This document shows, piece by piece, positions 26,785-34,151 of a stretch of 63,884 nt of DNA. Source of the stretch: Sphingomonadales bacterium UBA6174 (GTDB taxonomy: Bacteria > Pseudomonadota > Alphaproteobacteria > Sphingomonadales > Sphingomonadaceae); contig DITW01000091.1 in assembly GCA_002422945.1 (NCBI GenBank), positions 1-63,884 of the forward strand. The letters run 5' to 3'. Each line of letters begins with the position of its first letter. Within the stretch, counting starts at the first letter, position 1. The position numbers were made by a program, and so were the translations under genes. The notes beneath the pieces were generated by a model. It had not been told where the DNA came from and did no database searches. It was given only the letters and a program-made list of their open reading frames with translations.

Positions 26785-27873
26785 TCAGTCCTTGTTATCC
26801 CTTGTATCGACGCTCGCCACCACCGACATGCCGGGGACGATCACCCGGCCCGCAGGCAATGCGCCATCAAGCTTGATCCGCACCGGTACGCGCTGCACGA
26901 TCTTGGTGAAATTGCCGGTCGCATTTTGCGGCGGCAACAAGGCGAACACCGATCCGGTCCCCGGTGAAAAGCTTTCCACCCGACCCTTTAATGGCGCATC
27001 TTCCATTGCATCGAGCGAAATATCTACCTTCTGGCCGATCCGCATCCGTCGCACCTGCGTCTCCTTGAAATTGGCGACGACATAGATGTGTTCGACCGGC
27101 ACGACCGACATCAGCCTTTGACCCGGCCGCACATATTGGCCGACGCGCACGCCGCTATCGCCGATGCGGCCATTGATGCTGCTCCGCAAAATGGACAGCG
27201 CCACATCGCTATTGGCGCGTTGTTGCTGGGCGCGGATCGCCGCCACCCGTGCGCGTGCGCCATCGACCTCCGCCGCCGCCGCATCACGTTGCTGGGCTGC
27301 CAGCACCGCCTGCGCCCCGGCACGCGCCAAGCCCGCCTGTGCGCCATCGCGTTGCTGACGCAATTGGGCGAGCTTTTCCCCGCTCTCCGCGCCAGACCGA
27401 GTGAGCGGTTCATAGCGTTTCACCTCACCTCGGAGATACTCCACCCGCGACCGCGCATCGATTTCATCGGCGCGCGCGGCGCGAATAGCGGCGTCCTGAC
27501 TATAGACCCGGCTGATCGACTGCGCGACCATGGCCTGTGCCGCCGCCAGCTCCGCCGTCAATTGCGCGGCTTGTGACGCGGTATCGATGCCGGAAATACG
27601 AACCAGCGGATCGCCCGCCTTCACCGCCTGATTATCGCTGACCAGCACCTGTTCAACATAGCCGGGCAATTTAGGCGCGACCTCGACAATATCTGCGCGC
27701 AAATAGGCATCATTGGTGGTTTCAACATAACGACCATAGGTCAGATAATGAAACAGGCCAAACGCCCCACCCAGCAAGAGCAGCCCGAGAAAAATGAACA
27801 CGAACATACGGGTGCGCGCACGATTTTCTTCGCCATTTTCTGCATCAGGCTCCATCTTCGCCTCTGATTTCAC
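26785..27873 (-). CDS. HlyD/EmrA-family periplasmic adaptor protein
   Basis: 362 residues. A single membrane anchor (MFVFIFLGLLLLGGAFGLFHYL) follows a charged N-terminus. VETTNDAYLRADIVEVAPKLPGYVEQVLVSDNQ is the first half of the biotinyl-lipoyl-like domain; a long helical hairpin rich in Ala, Gln and Arg follows; then INGRIGDSGVRVGQYVRPGQ closes the lipoyl domain before the beta barrel. This is the EmrA type that usually works with an EmrB MFS pump and a TolC-like channel. Only the channel is encoded beside it. The start (MKSEAKMEP) lies about 100 bases from the end of the comM remnant. Confidence 0.9.
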   Translation of the reverse strand: MKSEAKMEPDAENGEENRARTRMFVFIFLGLLLLGGAFGLFHYLTYGRYVETTNDAYLRADIVEVAPKLPGYVEQVLVSDNQAVKAGDPLVRISGIDTASQAAQLTAELAAAQAMVAQSISRVYSQDAAIRAARADEIDARSRVEYLRGEVKRYEPLTRSGAESGEKLAQLRQQRDGAQAGLARAGAQAVLAAQQRDAAAAEVDGARARVAAIRAQQQRANSDVALSILRSSINGRIGDSGVRVGQYVRPGQRLMSVVPVEHIYVVANFKETQVRRMRIGQKVDISLDAMEDAPLKGRVESFSPGTGSVFALLPPQNATGNFTKIVQRVPVRIKLDGALPAGRVIVPGMSVVASVDTRDNKD

Positions 27874-27979
27874 GATGTTTTTCCCCGACGCCCTATAAAT
27901 TCCCGCTTGGAATAGCCACTGGATCGGATAGTGTCCATTATAGAATGGTCAGGTTATTCATGGGATATAGTCCATAGAC

Positions 27980-28850
27980 TTAGTTCCGTGGCGCTTGTCG
28001 TCGATAACTCAGCGCCTCGGCAATATGCACCCGGCCCACCTGTGCCGCGCCCGCGAGATCGGCAATCGTCCGCGCCACCCGCAGCATCCGGTGATAGCCC
28101 CGCGCCGTCAAACGCATCGCCTCTGCCGCCTGCCCCAATAATTGCTGCCCCGTCACATCGGGCGTGGCGACCGCATCCAGCAATGCCCCATCCGCCTCGG
28201 CATTGGTGCGAACAGGATGATCCTTGTAACGCAGCGTCTGAATGGCCCGCGCCGCCGCAACCCGCGCCGCGACCTCTGCCGACCCTTCCGCAGGCGGGGG
28301 CAGGACAAGATCGGCGGCGCTCACGCCCTGCACCTCAACATGCAGATCGATCCGGTCCAGCAAAGGTCCCGACACCCGCGCCTGATAATCCGCAGCGCAT
28401 TTCGGTGCGCGCGAACAGGCCAACGCCGCATCGGCCAAATGACCGCAACGACAAGGATTCATCGCCGCGATCAACTGCACCCGCGCCGGGAAAGTGACAT
28501 GAGCATTGGCCCGCGCGACCATGATTTTGCCTGTCTCAAGCGGCTGACGCAGGGAATCGAGCACGGCGCGCTGGAACTCCGGCAATTCATCAAGGAACAG
28601 CACCCCCAAATGGGCAAGGCTGATTTCCCCCGGCCTGACCCGCAGCCCCCCGCCGACCAAAGCGGGCATCGATGCGCTATGATGCGGGGCGCGATAGGGG
28701 CGCTGACGGATCAACCGTCCACCCGTCAATTCCCCCGCCACCGATGCGACCATCGACACCTCCAGCGCCTCTGCCGGTGTCAGGTCCGGCAAAATGCCGG
28801 GCAGACACGCCGCCATCAATGATTTGCCCGCGCCGGGCGGCCCGATCATC
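27980..28850 (-). pseudogene. comM: comM, C-terminal fragment (AAA+ domain), split by the integrative element
   Basis: This is the downstream piece of the competence-associated ATPase ComM/YifB. Reading leftward from the junction at 28851 it begins MIGPPGAGKSLMAACLPG, the Walker A loop, and runs through the Mg-chelatase-like ATPase core (LFLDELPEFQRAVLDSLRQPLE is Walker B), the NPCRCGH cysteine motif, SGPLLDRIDLHVEV and the C-terminal ARGYHRMLRVARTIADL helix. It contributes 289 residues. The frame continues open 101 bases into the element, ending at a possible TTG near 28951, so a hybrid protein with 34 foreign residues is conceivable but no ribosome site supports it. The N-terminal piece lies at 36449-37086. 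Confidence 0.95.
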
Positions 28851-28874
28851 ACCTCGTAGATGACGTGAAGACCC
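28840..28874. repeat. Left attachment junction of the comM element
   Basis: comM sequence (CCCGATCATC) meets element sequence at the shared ACC, 28851-28853. The element side carries ACGTGAAGACCC at 28863-28874, the arm that pairs with GGGTCTTTACGT at 36427-36438 once the ends are joined. Confidence 0.85.
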
Positions 28875-28927
28875 CGCAATTGGTCAGGGGTCACGGAGTA
28901 AAAACCTTGAACCGTAGGAAATCCGCC

Positions 28928-30520
28928 ATGCTTCACGTTGACCGTTCGCAATTCATCGCTGATCTAGAAGCCGTTACCCAGCCCCGCGTCTACAGCTACA
29001 CCCGCTTTTCAACACCGGAACAAGCGCAGGGTGACAGCTACCGCCGCCAGACTGAGGCCGCCGAAAAATGGGCAGCCCGAAAGGGTCTCATCCTCGACAC
29101 GGCGCTTGCCATTTTTGACGAGGGCGTCTCAGCATACCGGGGATCAAACACCGACGAGGACCGAGGTCTTGGCCAGTTCATCTTCGCCTGTCGGAGTGGT
29201 CTTGTGCCTGTCGGTTCATATCTGGTCGTCGAAAGTCTGGACCGCATCAGCCGCATGATACCGCGTCGGGTCCAAAGATTGGTGAGTGACATCGTCGATT
29301 GTGGCGTGACTATCGTGACCCTGAGCGATGGACAGGAATACTCAGCCGACCGCCTCGACAATGACCCCATGGCGCTCATGATTGCCCTCATGGTGTCATG
29401 GAGGGCCAATGAAGAATCCAAGACCAAGGGCCGCCGGGTCGCGGCAGCTTGGGCTGAGAAGCGCCGCAAGGTCACGGCAGGGGAAGCCGTAAAGCTAACC
29501 AGCAAGGCCCCAGCGTGGCTTTATTGGAACCCCGAGGGCTGGGCCATCGACCCCGCTAAGGGCGAGATAGTCCGCCGCGTCTTCTCATTGACGCTGGCCG
29601 GCTACGGCGAACACCGCATCGCGCAGACCTTCAATCAAGAGCGAGTGCCGGTCATGGGCCGGGGGAAGATGTGGCACCGTTCCGCCATCGCCAAGTTGCT
29701 GCGTAATCCGGCAACCATCGGCACCCTTACTCCCGGACGGATTGAGTATGTCGGTGACAAGCGTTCCCGTGTCATGGAGGCACCGATCCCTGAGGCCTAT
29801 CCAGCAGTCATCGATATGGCCGATTGGTTGACCGTCCGGGCATTGAAGGACGGGGACTCCATCGCCGTCCGTGGTCGGGGAGCGAAAGCACCTCTGGCCA
29901 ATGTCCTGTCTGGCCTCGCTCGATGCCCTGATTGCGGAGCAGCGATGACCCGCGTTCACAAGGGCAACACTGCCAAGGGTGGCAAGCCCAAGCTGGTCTG
30001 CACCCGCGCCAAGGCCGGGGCCGAGAAGCACTATCACTCGGTGCCGTTGGAGCCGGTCGAGGAAGCGGTGCTAAGGGCGTGGCCAAAGTTGATTGCCGAC
30101 GTACCCGCCGGGAGCCTCCACACGGAACTGGATCAGAACCAGCGGAGTGCCGAGGGGACCCTCAGCGCACTTGAGGACCACCTCGTGGACCTAATGGAAG
30201 CGATTGAACGGCAGCCATCGTCCTCATTGGCCGCGAGTATACGCCGCGTCGAACAGGAAGCCCGAACCATGCGGGAACTGCTGCACGATATTGAAGAGCA
30301 GCGGGCCAATGCCGACGGCGGCGTCATCCACATGCGGCTGGATAGTTTGGCCGATGCCCTTGGCGAAGGGCAGGAAGAAACCGAAGTGATCTTGGAACGG
30401 GTGAATGCCGCGCTGCGGGTCCTGTTCTCCGGTGTCGTCGTCAATCACCACCGAGGCACACTTGATTTCCATTGGAAACAAGGTGGAACGACGTCGGTCA
30501 TGTATGCATGGATCGATTGA
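28928..30520 (+). CDS. Large serine recombinase (integrase of the element)
   Basis: 530 residues from the ATG at 28928. The resolvase catalytic domain comes first: YSYTRFSTPEQAQGDSYRRQ gives the nucleophile Ser28, and VVESLDRISRMIPRRV the conserved arginines. The recombinase DNA-binding domain follows (GWAIDPAKGEIVRRVF, GYGEHRIAQTFNQERVP, WHRSAIAKLLRNPATIG), then a zinc-ribbon remnant with Cys333, Cys336 and Cys358 and a His in place of the fourth ligand, and a coiled-coil helix with many Glu/Arg. This order is that of phage-type integrases that recombine attP with attB. It starts 77 bases from the left junction. A longer frame reaches back to 28865 but has no better start. Confidence 0.95.
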   Translation: MLHVDRSQFIADLEAVTQPRVYSYTRFSTPEQAQGDSYRRQTEAAEKWAARKGLILDTALAIFDEGVSAYRGSNTDEDRGLGQFIFACRSGLVPVGSYLVVESLDRISRMIPRRVQRLVSDIVDCGVTIVTLSDGQEYSADRLDNDPMALMIALMVSWRANEESKTKGRRVAAAWAEKRRKVTAGEAVKLTSKAPAWLYWNPEGWAIDPAKGEIVRRVFSLTLAGYGEHRIAQTFNQERVPVMGRGKMWHRSAIAKLLRNPATIGTLTPGRIEYVGDKRSRVMEAPIPEAYPAVIDMADWLTVRALKDGDSIAVRGRGAKAPLANVLSGLARCPDCGAAMTRVHKGNTAKGGKPKLVCTRAKAGAEKHYHSVPLEPVEEAVLRAWPKLIADVPAGSLHTELDQNQRSAEGTLSALEDHLVDLMEAIERQPSSSLAASIRRVEQEARTMRELLHDIEEQRANADGGVIHMRLDSLADALGEGQEETEVILERVNAALRVLFSGVVVNHHRGTLDFHWKQGGTTSVMYAWID

Positions 30521-30524
30521 CCGT

Positions 30525-30572
30525 GGCGGTGTCCGCTCCGGGGCCTTCTTGAGCCTTATTGAGGACACCGCC
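30525..30572 (+). terminator. Hairpin directly after the integrase gene
   Basis: GGCGGTGTCC and GGACACCGCC form a perfect 10-bp stem around 28 bases, starting five bases after the stop codon. The loop contains one copy of the element's CCGGGGCCTTCTT motif. No T run follows. Confidence 0.55.
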
Positions 30573-30635
30573 AGCCCATCGGCCACCGTCCTAGCCTGAA
30601 AGCGAGGCTGCACCGCTCCGGGGCCTAGGAGGCCT
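30535..30635. repeat. Two copies of the GCTCCGGGGCCT repeat
   Basis: GCTCCGGGGCCT occurs at 30535-30546 and again at 30615-30626. The second copy continues AGGAGGCCTTTCTT and can fold (GGCCT with AGGCC). A near-identical sequence in inverse orientation lies at 33630-33650, and shorter forms at 33717-33730 and 35049-35060. All but the copy at 33717 lie at or just after the 3' ends of element genes. Confidence 0.6.
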
Positions 30636-30693
30636 TTCTTCGGTCTGGAGCTTGTGAAGAGTATTGGAAACCTTGAGCCTCGACCGGCAGGCC

Positions 30694-30975
30694 TCATCCG
30701 CTGGAGGGGGTGCAGAACGTCTTTGCTGCCGCCGTTCGTTTCTCAAGATATTGGAGAGTACTCTCAACGCCGTGTAGTTCGCTTCTGCAGGACTTGACGC
30801 GCCCCCTGTCTTTTAGATCATCGCAGTCCTTTAAGGCAGTCAGGCTCTGCTTGAGCAAGTCCACCCATTCAATAAACGTGCCTACTTCCATCGCGCAAAA
30901 TCTTAATTGGTGTGATTCACTCGCCTCAGCGGGTGGTGAACAAAGGAGCGCAAGGGCAAGGCAAAGACGGAGCAT
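30694..30975 (-). CDS. Small secreted four-cysteine protein of unknown function
   Basis: 93 residues. A signal peptide (MLRLCLALALLCSPPAEA) is followed by a mature part of about 75 residues with cysteines 27, 51, 63 and 88, enough for two disulfides, and a helical, Leu/Lys/Glu-rich middle. I do not recognise the family. It reads leftward toward the integrase, against the direction of most element genes. The ribosome site (AAGG touching the ATG) is weak. The signal peptide with paired cysteines argues it is real and exported. Confidence 0.6.
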   Translation of the reverse strand: MLRLCLALALLCSPPAEASESHQLRFCAMEVGTFIEWVDLLKQSLTALKDCDDLKDRGRVKSCRSELHGVESTLQYLEKRTAAAKTFCTPSSG

Positions 30976-31196
30976 CCTTAACGGCTAACACCGGGTCCGA
31001 CGATCAGCAACATGACAAAGCTACCGCCGTGTCAGATACAACCCTTCGAATGGCCCCTAAAGGGCGATTTAAGAGTGCAATAATATACTGATATACATAA
31101 ATATTAAATATTTTATGGCACAGTAGACAGGCGCTGTGTGCCAGAGCCATAATTTTGAAAGTCGAGGTAACCGATGAAATCATGATGGAGTTTAAA
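30976..31196. other. AT-rich divergent promoter region in the element
   Basis: This gap lies between the leftward secreted protein and the rightward BRO-like gene. 31075-31125 is strikingly AT-rich for this genome and includes AAATATTAAATATTT, a near-palindrome. No gene is seen; it is the probable promoter region for both neighbours. Confidence 0.45.
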
Positions 31197-31736
31197 ATGG
31201 CAAGAGATCGTCGAATTCAGATCACCCGCTCCCCGCTTAATGAAGAGATTCTTTGCTCCACGGATAGCATGATCTCTACTGCCAACGGCGTACATTACTT
31301 TTCACTGCAATTCATTCTCACAACCCTAAAACTATCTCTCACCAGTCTGCCCCGCATTGGTCTGAAAGTTCACCTTTATGTTGCAGAGATAGACGGTCTA
31401 ACCCAAGATTATATCAGTGAGGCGACATTTCATCGCATGATGATGTGTTCGAAAACACCTAGTGCGCGCGAATATCGAGGGTGGGTATCGCATCATGTAA
31501 TTCCGGCTTTCTGCAACCATAACGGGTATATCCTCGCCGGGCGCAAAGTGGAGGAGGTGCAATGCGGACCAACCCGGAGCCGTGACATGTATATTCCACC
31601 GTTCAAAGCGGAAGACTTTGACAAGCTCTTGACTAACGAAGCCATGTGGCCGGGCGCAGAAGATATTCGTAACTGGATTTATGGGGAAGTCCTGCCCGCT
31701 ATCCGGGTGTCTGGGGGGTATCGGTTAGCAGCGTAA
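31197..31736 (+). CDS. BRO-N-like (phage antirepressor-type) protein with repeated C-terminal motif
   Basis: 179 residues from the ATG at 31197, which has GGAG six bases ahead; an upstream TTG is in frame but unsupported. The middle segment ISEATFHRMMMCSKTPSAREYRGWVSHHVIPAF-HNHNGYIL-like (read here in two parts) follows the BRO-N pattern of a Tyr/His-Arg-x2 helix, Ala-x2-Phe/Tyr-x2-Trp-Val and VLP-x-IR-x3-GGY. The same pattern returns at the C-terminus as AEDIRNWIYGEVLPAIRVSGGY. BRO-N domains occur in phage antirepressors and bind DNA or repressors. Codon use here is AT-richer than in neighbouring genes. The family call is by pattern only. Confidence 0.6.
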   Translation: MARDRRIQITRSPLNEEILCSTDSMISTANGVHYFSLQFILTTLKLSLTSLPRIGLKVHLYVAEIDGLTQDYISEATFHRMMMCSKTPSAREYRGWVSHHVIPAFCNHNGYILAGRKVEEVQCGPTRSRDMYIPPFKAEDFDKLLTNEAMWPGAEDIRNWIYGEVLPAIRVSGGYRLAA

Positions 31737-31745
31737 TCAAACTCA

Positions 31746-31771
31746 GGGAGGCAGCACTCAACCTGCCTCCC
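31746..31771 (+). terminator. Hairpin after the BRO-like gene
   Basis: GGGAGGCAG and CTGCCTCCC form a perfect 9-bp stem with an 8-base loop, nine bases after the stop codon. No T run follows. Confidence 0.6.
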
Positions 31772-31868
31772 CAGCGATTCTTGGGTTATGCCGCTGCCTG
31801 CCTCAAACCCATAGAATTCTGGGCGATTTCGCGGGCGGGTCGATTAGTCAGGACTCTCGGAGCGTGGT

Positions 31869-31902
31869 ACATATAGGATTACACTATAGGTATCCTGTAT
31901 GT
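31869..31902. repeat. Dyad in the element's central control region
   Basis: ACATATAGGAT (31869-31879) faces ATCCTGTATGT (31892-31902) across 12 bases, 10 of 11 positions complementary. It lies in an AT-rich spot with TATA-like sequence and may be an operator. Confidence 0.5.
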
Positions 31903-32139
31903 GTCTTATGACTCCCTTGAAGATCCCGCAGGGGCCTTTGGGTTCCCCATAGTTCTACCTCATATACCTCCTTCCATATGACACAGAGGTTGAGTTGAAG
32001 GTGGTCATCCCTTCATCCACCCTCGACCCTCCCCGAGAGCTTCTCCGCTCCCTCGCCTGACCATGCAGGCCCTTATCTCTTTCCCTCATCAGCTTGCAGC
32101 GGTCTCCCGGTCAGACGTGGTTGGTCGAGACGCTGCATG

Positions 32140-32180
32140 GCGGGTCCGTGCGGCTGAGGGGCCAATATGCACGGACCCGC
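32140..32180. repeat. Perfect 12-bp inverted repeat upstream of the coiled-coil gene
   Basis: GCGGGTCCGTGC (32140-32151) and GCACGGACCCGC (32169-32180) pair perfectly across 17 bases, about 85 bases before the ATG at 32265. In RNA this would be a very stable stem. Confidence 0.75.
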
Positions 32181-32264
32181 ATCAATTCCCGTTCGAACAT
32201 GTCGAGCGTGAACACCGGGACCACCTCGTCCCATCCCCTCCAAAACCAACGAAAGGCCCCCTTA

Positions 32265-32957
32265 ATGACAACCAACATCGACACCAGCGCCATGAACGAC
32301 GAAGCCCTCGGTCAGCACATCGAAGCGACTGTTCTTGATGTCGCCTCATCCGCGACGATCCATGGCGAAGGTCTGCAACGCCGCATGGCCACTGCCTCTC
32401 GCAACATCCCCCTGACCGGGCTTGCACCGGACATGCGCGACCCCATCCTCGAGAAGCTGAAATCGGTCCCTCTTCACATGCGGGCATCCGAAGAACGGCG
32501 GCTGATTGACGAAGCCGTCAACACCTACAGCATGCACTACAAGGTCCGCGCCGGTATCTCTGAGAACGCCAACGCTTACCAGCGGGAGGTCTTCAACCTC
32601 GAACGGGAAATCGAAGGCCTGCACCGGGAAATGGATCAGGTCGGGAAGCGGCTGGAAGAGATCAGCCACTACGATCCTAACACCGGTCAGCCGGTCTTAC
32701 GCCTTCAAGGGCAGGCCCGGAAGGAAACCGAGGCAGCTTATCTCCTCCTTGGTCACACCATCAACCTTCGGGACGGAAGCGAACGTGCGGCCCGCCTCGC
32801 CAAGGCCAAAGAACAGGCCATCGCGGATTACCGCAAGGCCGAGCAAGCCCGGGCGGATGCGGTCGAGGTCGAACGCCGCGCCGAGCAGATGGTCCGTGAC
32901 GCCGACATCCAACGCCGCGCCGACGCTCGGGCCAAGTGGAAGACCAATAACCTGTGA
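32265..32957 (+). CDS. Coiled-coil protein of unknown function (cargo operon, first gene)
   Basis: 230 residues from the ATG at 32265 (MTTNIDTSAMNDEALGQHI). No catalytic motif or known domain is seen. From about residue 95 on it is strongly helical with heptad-like spacing: QREVFNLEREIEGLHREMDQ, then a loop (HYDPNTGQPVL), then a second Ala/Arg/Glu-rich coil (ARLAKAKEQAIADYRKAEQ). There are no cysteines or membrane segments. It could be a structural, scaffolding or DNA-packaging-type protein, but nothing settles it. Its TGA overlaps a GTG that starts a 51-residue ORF. Confidence 0.7.
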   Translation: MTTNIDTSAMNDEALGQHIEATVLDVASSATIHGEGLQRRMATASRNIPLTGLAPDMRDPILEKLKSVPLHMRASEERRLIDEAVNTYSMHYKVRAGISENANAYQREVFNLEREIEGLHREMDQVGKRLEEISHYDPNTGQPVLRLQGQARKETEAAYLLLGHTINLRDGSERAARLAKAKEQAIADYRKAEQARADAVEVERRAEQMVRDADIQRRADARAKWKTNNL

Positions 32958-33109
32958 TTGCCGGAAGCGTTCACAATCGGGTGGGCCGTAAGGTCCGCTA
33001 CCTTCTCCCGAAGCCGACACCGACACCCGGTCCCGATCCCTATGACAAGCCGGTGACCGCCAAGGCCACCGAGCAGGACGGCGGGACCGTCCGCGTCGAT
33101 TACACCTGA
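32954..33109 (+). CDS. 51-residue proline-rich small protein
   Basis: This ORF opens with a GTG whose last two bases are part of the upstream TGA (GTGA, 32954-32957), a classic coupling arrangement. The product is VIAGSVHNRVGRKVRYLLPK, then a Pro/Thr-rich linker (PTPTPGPDPYDKP), then a short beta-like tail ending VRVDYT. No family recognised. The tight overlap and codon use like the neighbouring genes are the evidence that it is expressed. Confidence 0.5.
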   Translation: MIAGSVHNRVGRKVRYLLPKPTPTPGPDPYDKPVTAKATEQDGGTVRVDYT

Positions 33110-33170
33110 CCAGCCATGGGAAGCCCCGGATTCACCCCCGGGGCTTCTGCGGCAATCTCAAGGACACCAC

Positions 33171-33467
33171 ATGACCACCGAAGCCGCCGCCACACCCCGG
33201 ACGAAGTTCTGTCACTGCTGCCAGACGCATCACCCGGTCGAGAACTTCTCCGCCGACCGCACCCGCCCCGACGGTCTCCGCCGTCGCTGCCGCCACTGCG
33301 ACAACGCCAACCGGGCAGCACGTTACTGGTCCCCGGAACGGGTGGCCCGCCGCATGACTAAGCGGGGCAAGGCAACGGCGGTCATGGTCGAACGGACAAA
33401 GAATCAGATTGCCCGACTGCAACGGTTAATCGACGCCCGATCCCTCCAGCCACAGGAACACGCATGA
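33171..33467 (+). CDS. Small CxxC-x22-CxxC zinc-ribbon-like protein
   Basis: 98 residues. Cys14-His-Cys-Cys17 and Cys40-Arg-His-Cys43 frame a loop with PVENFSADRTRPDGLRRRC. This pattern (CxxC, a Phe-x5-Asp/Lys-Gly-Leu turn, CxxC, then basic helix) is the zinc module often found before HNH nuclease domains or in phage-encoded small DNA-binding proteins. Here no HNH domain follows; instead there is a basic helical tail (RVARRMTKRGKATAVMVERT). A paralogue with identical cysteine spacing is at 35087. Its stop overlaps the next ATG. Confidence 0.7.
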   Translation: MTTEAAATPRTKFCHCCQTHHPVENFSADRTRPDGLRRRCRHCDNANRAARYWSPERVARRMTKRGKATAVMVERTKNQIARLQRLIDARSLQPQEHA

Positions 33468-33625
33468 CACCGATAACCATCCACCACCCCATCGCCGCTC
33501 TGGTCTCCCATCTGGACCCAGACAAGCGAGAGAGGGCCGCCGCCCGTTCGCTGTTTCTCCAGCGGTCCAGCGTAGCGCCCGCAACGATCCTTCGGGAAAT
33601 CGAAGGCCTGTTGAAGCGGGTCTGA
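33464..33625 (+). CDS. 53-residue small protein coupled to the zinc-ribbon gene
   Basis: The ATG at 33464 overlaps the TGA of the preceding gene (ATGA). The product begins MTPITIHHPIAALVSHLDPD and ends with an amphipathic helix (ATILREIEGLLKRV). No cysteines, no membrane segment, no known family. The CCGGGGCCT repeat follows within a few bases of the stop, as after other element genes. Confidence 0.5.
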   Translation: MTPITIHHPIAALVSHLDPDKRERAAARSLFLQRSSVAPATILREIEGLLKRV

Positions 33626-33629
33626 AAAA

Positions 33630-33650
33630 GGGCCTTCTAGGCCCCGGAGC
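33630..33650. repeat. Inverse copy of the GCTCCGGGGCCT repeat
   Basis: The reverse complement of this 21-base stretch matches 30615-30635 at 19 of 21 positions. It can fold on itself (GGGCC with GGCCC) and begins four bases after the stop of the 53-residue gene. Confidence 0.65.
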
Positions 33651-33899
33651 AGCGCAACGGGCCACCGCCAGCTACCCTTATAGCCTGACAGGCCCCCGCA
33701 TGGTTCCCGAGGTGGCAAGAAGGCCCCGGAATCTGGCAAGATGGAAATATTTCGGCTCAGATTTCCGAAGCCGTATATACGCACACGCGGAACGGACACT
33801 CCCCCCATAGGGGTGTCCCGCCGGGAACCCGAAGCACCTCCGAGACCTTCCTCAGTGACACTTCGGGGACCGCGCCGGTCTATGCGACGGGGTGCCGGA
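33651..33899. other. Gene-poor stretch inside the element
   Basis: An open frame runs rightward from 33741 to 34136 but its proline/arginine-rich composition looks non-genic and it lies antisense to a better-supported small gene. A partial copy of the CCGGGGCCTTCTT motif is at 33717-33730 on the minus strand. Confidence 0.4.
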
Positions 33900-34151
33900 T
33901 CAATTGGCGGGGAGCCTCCGATCCGCTTCCTCCCGCCATGCGGCATTGTAGCCGGTCCATGTCATAAGGACTGCGATGGGACCAAGCATGACGCCCCAGC
34001 AACGCCAAGGATGCCCAAGGCGGTCCTTACCTCCCTGCCGGATCACTGCGGCGGCCCTGCCGCATTTGACGTATCCGACATCCTCGACCGTCTCCCGGTC
34101 CATCGTCTCCAATGCCAGCGACCGGCCCCGGCCTGAGATCATAATTTCCAC
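33900..34151 (-). CDS. Putative 83-residue membrane protein with strong ribosome site
   Basis: Reading leftward, AAGGAGGGC stands ahead of a GTG at 34151, an excellent ribosome-binding arrangement. The product has a polar N-terminal half (GRGRSLALETMDRETVEDVGY) and one likely membrane span (WGVMLGPIAVLMTWTGYNAAW) near the C-terminus. No family recognised. It reads toward the cargo operon. The TGAGTTGAG motif overlaps the region just upstream of the ribosome site, so it may be regulated with other element genes. Confidence 0.5.
   Translation of the reverse strand: MEIMISGRGRSLALETMDRETVEDVGYVKCGRAAAVIRQGGKDRLGHPWRCWGVMLGPIAVLMTWTGYNAAWREEADRRLPAN

Larger units (their letters stand above)
31772..32264. 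other. Gene-free, structure-rich region ahead of the cargo operon
   Basis: No supported gene. It contains a dyad at 31869-31902 (ACATATAGGAT with ATCCTGTATGT, 10 of 11 pairing), one TGAGTTGAA motif at 31991-31999, and a perfect 12-bp inverted repeat at 32140-32180. Upstream in-frame codons of the coiled-coil gene run through here but have no ribosome site. It is best read as promoter plus a folded leader. Confidence 0.5.

Noticed and set aside
32063..32338. 91-codon open frame on the plus strand in the element leader
   Set aside because: His/Pro/Arg-rich, out of frame with the coiled-coil gene it overlaps, and crosses the inverted repeat.
33741..34136. 131-codon open frame on the plus strand in the comM element
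   Set aside because: Arg/Pro-rich, no ribosome site, and antisense to a small membrane protein gene with a strong one.
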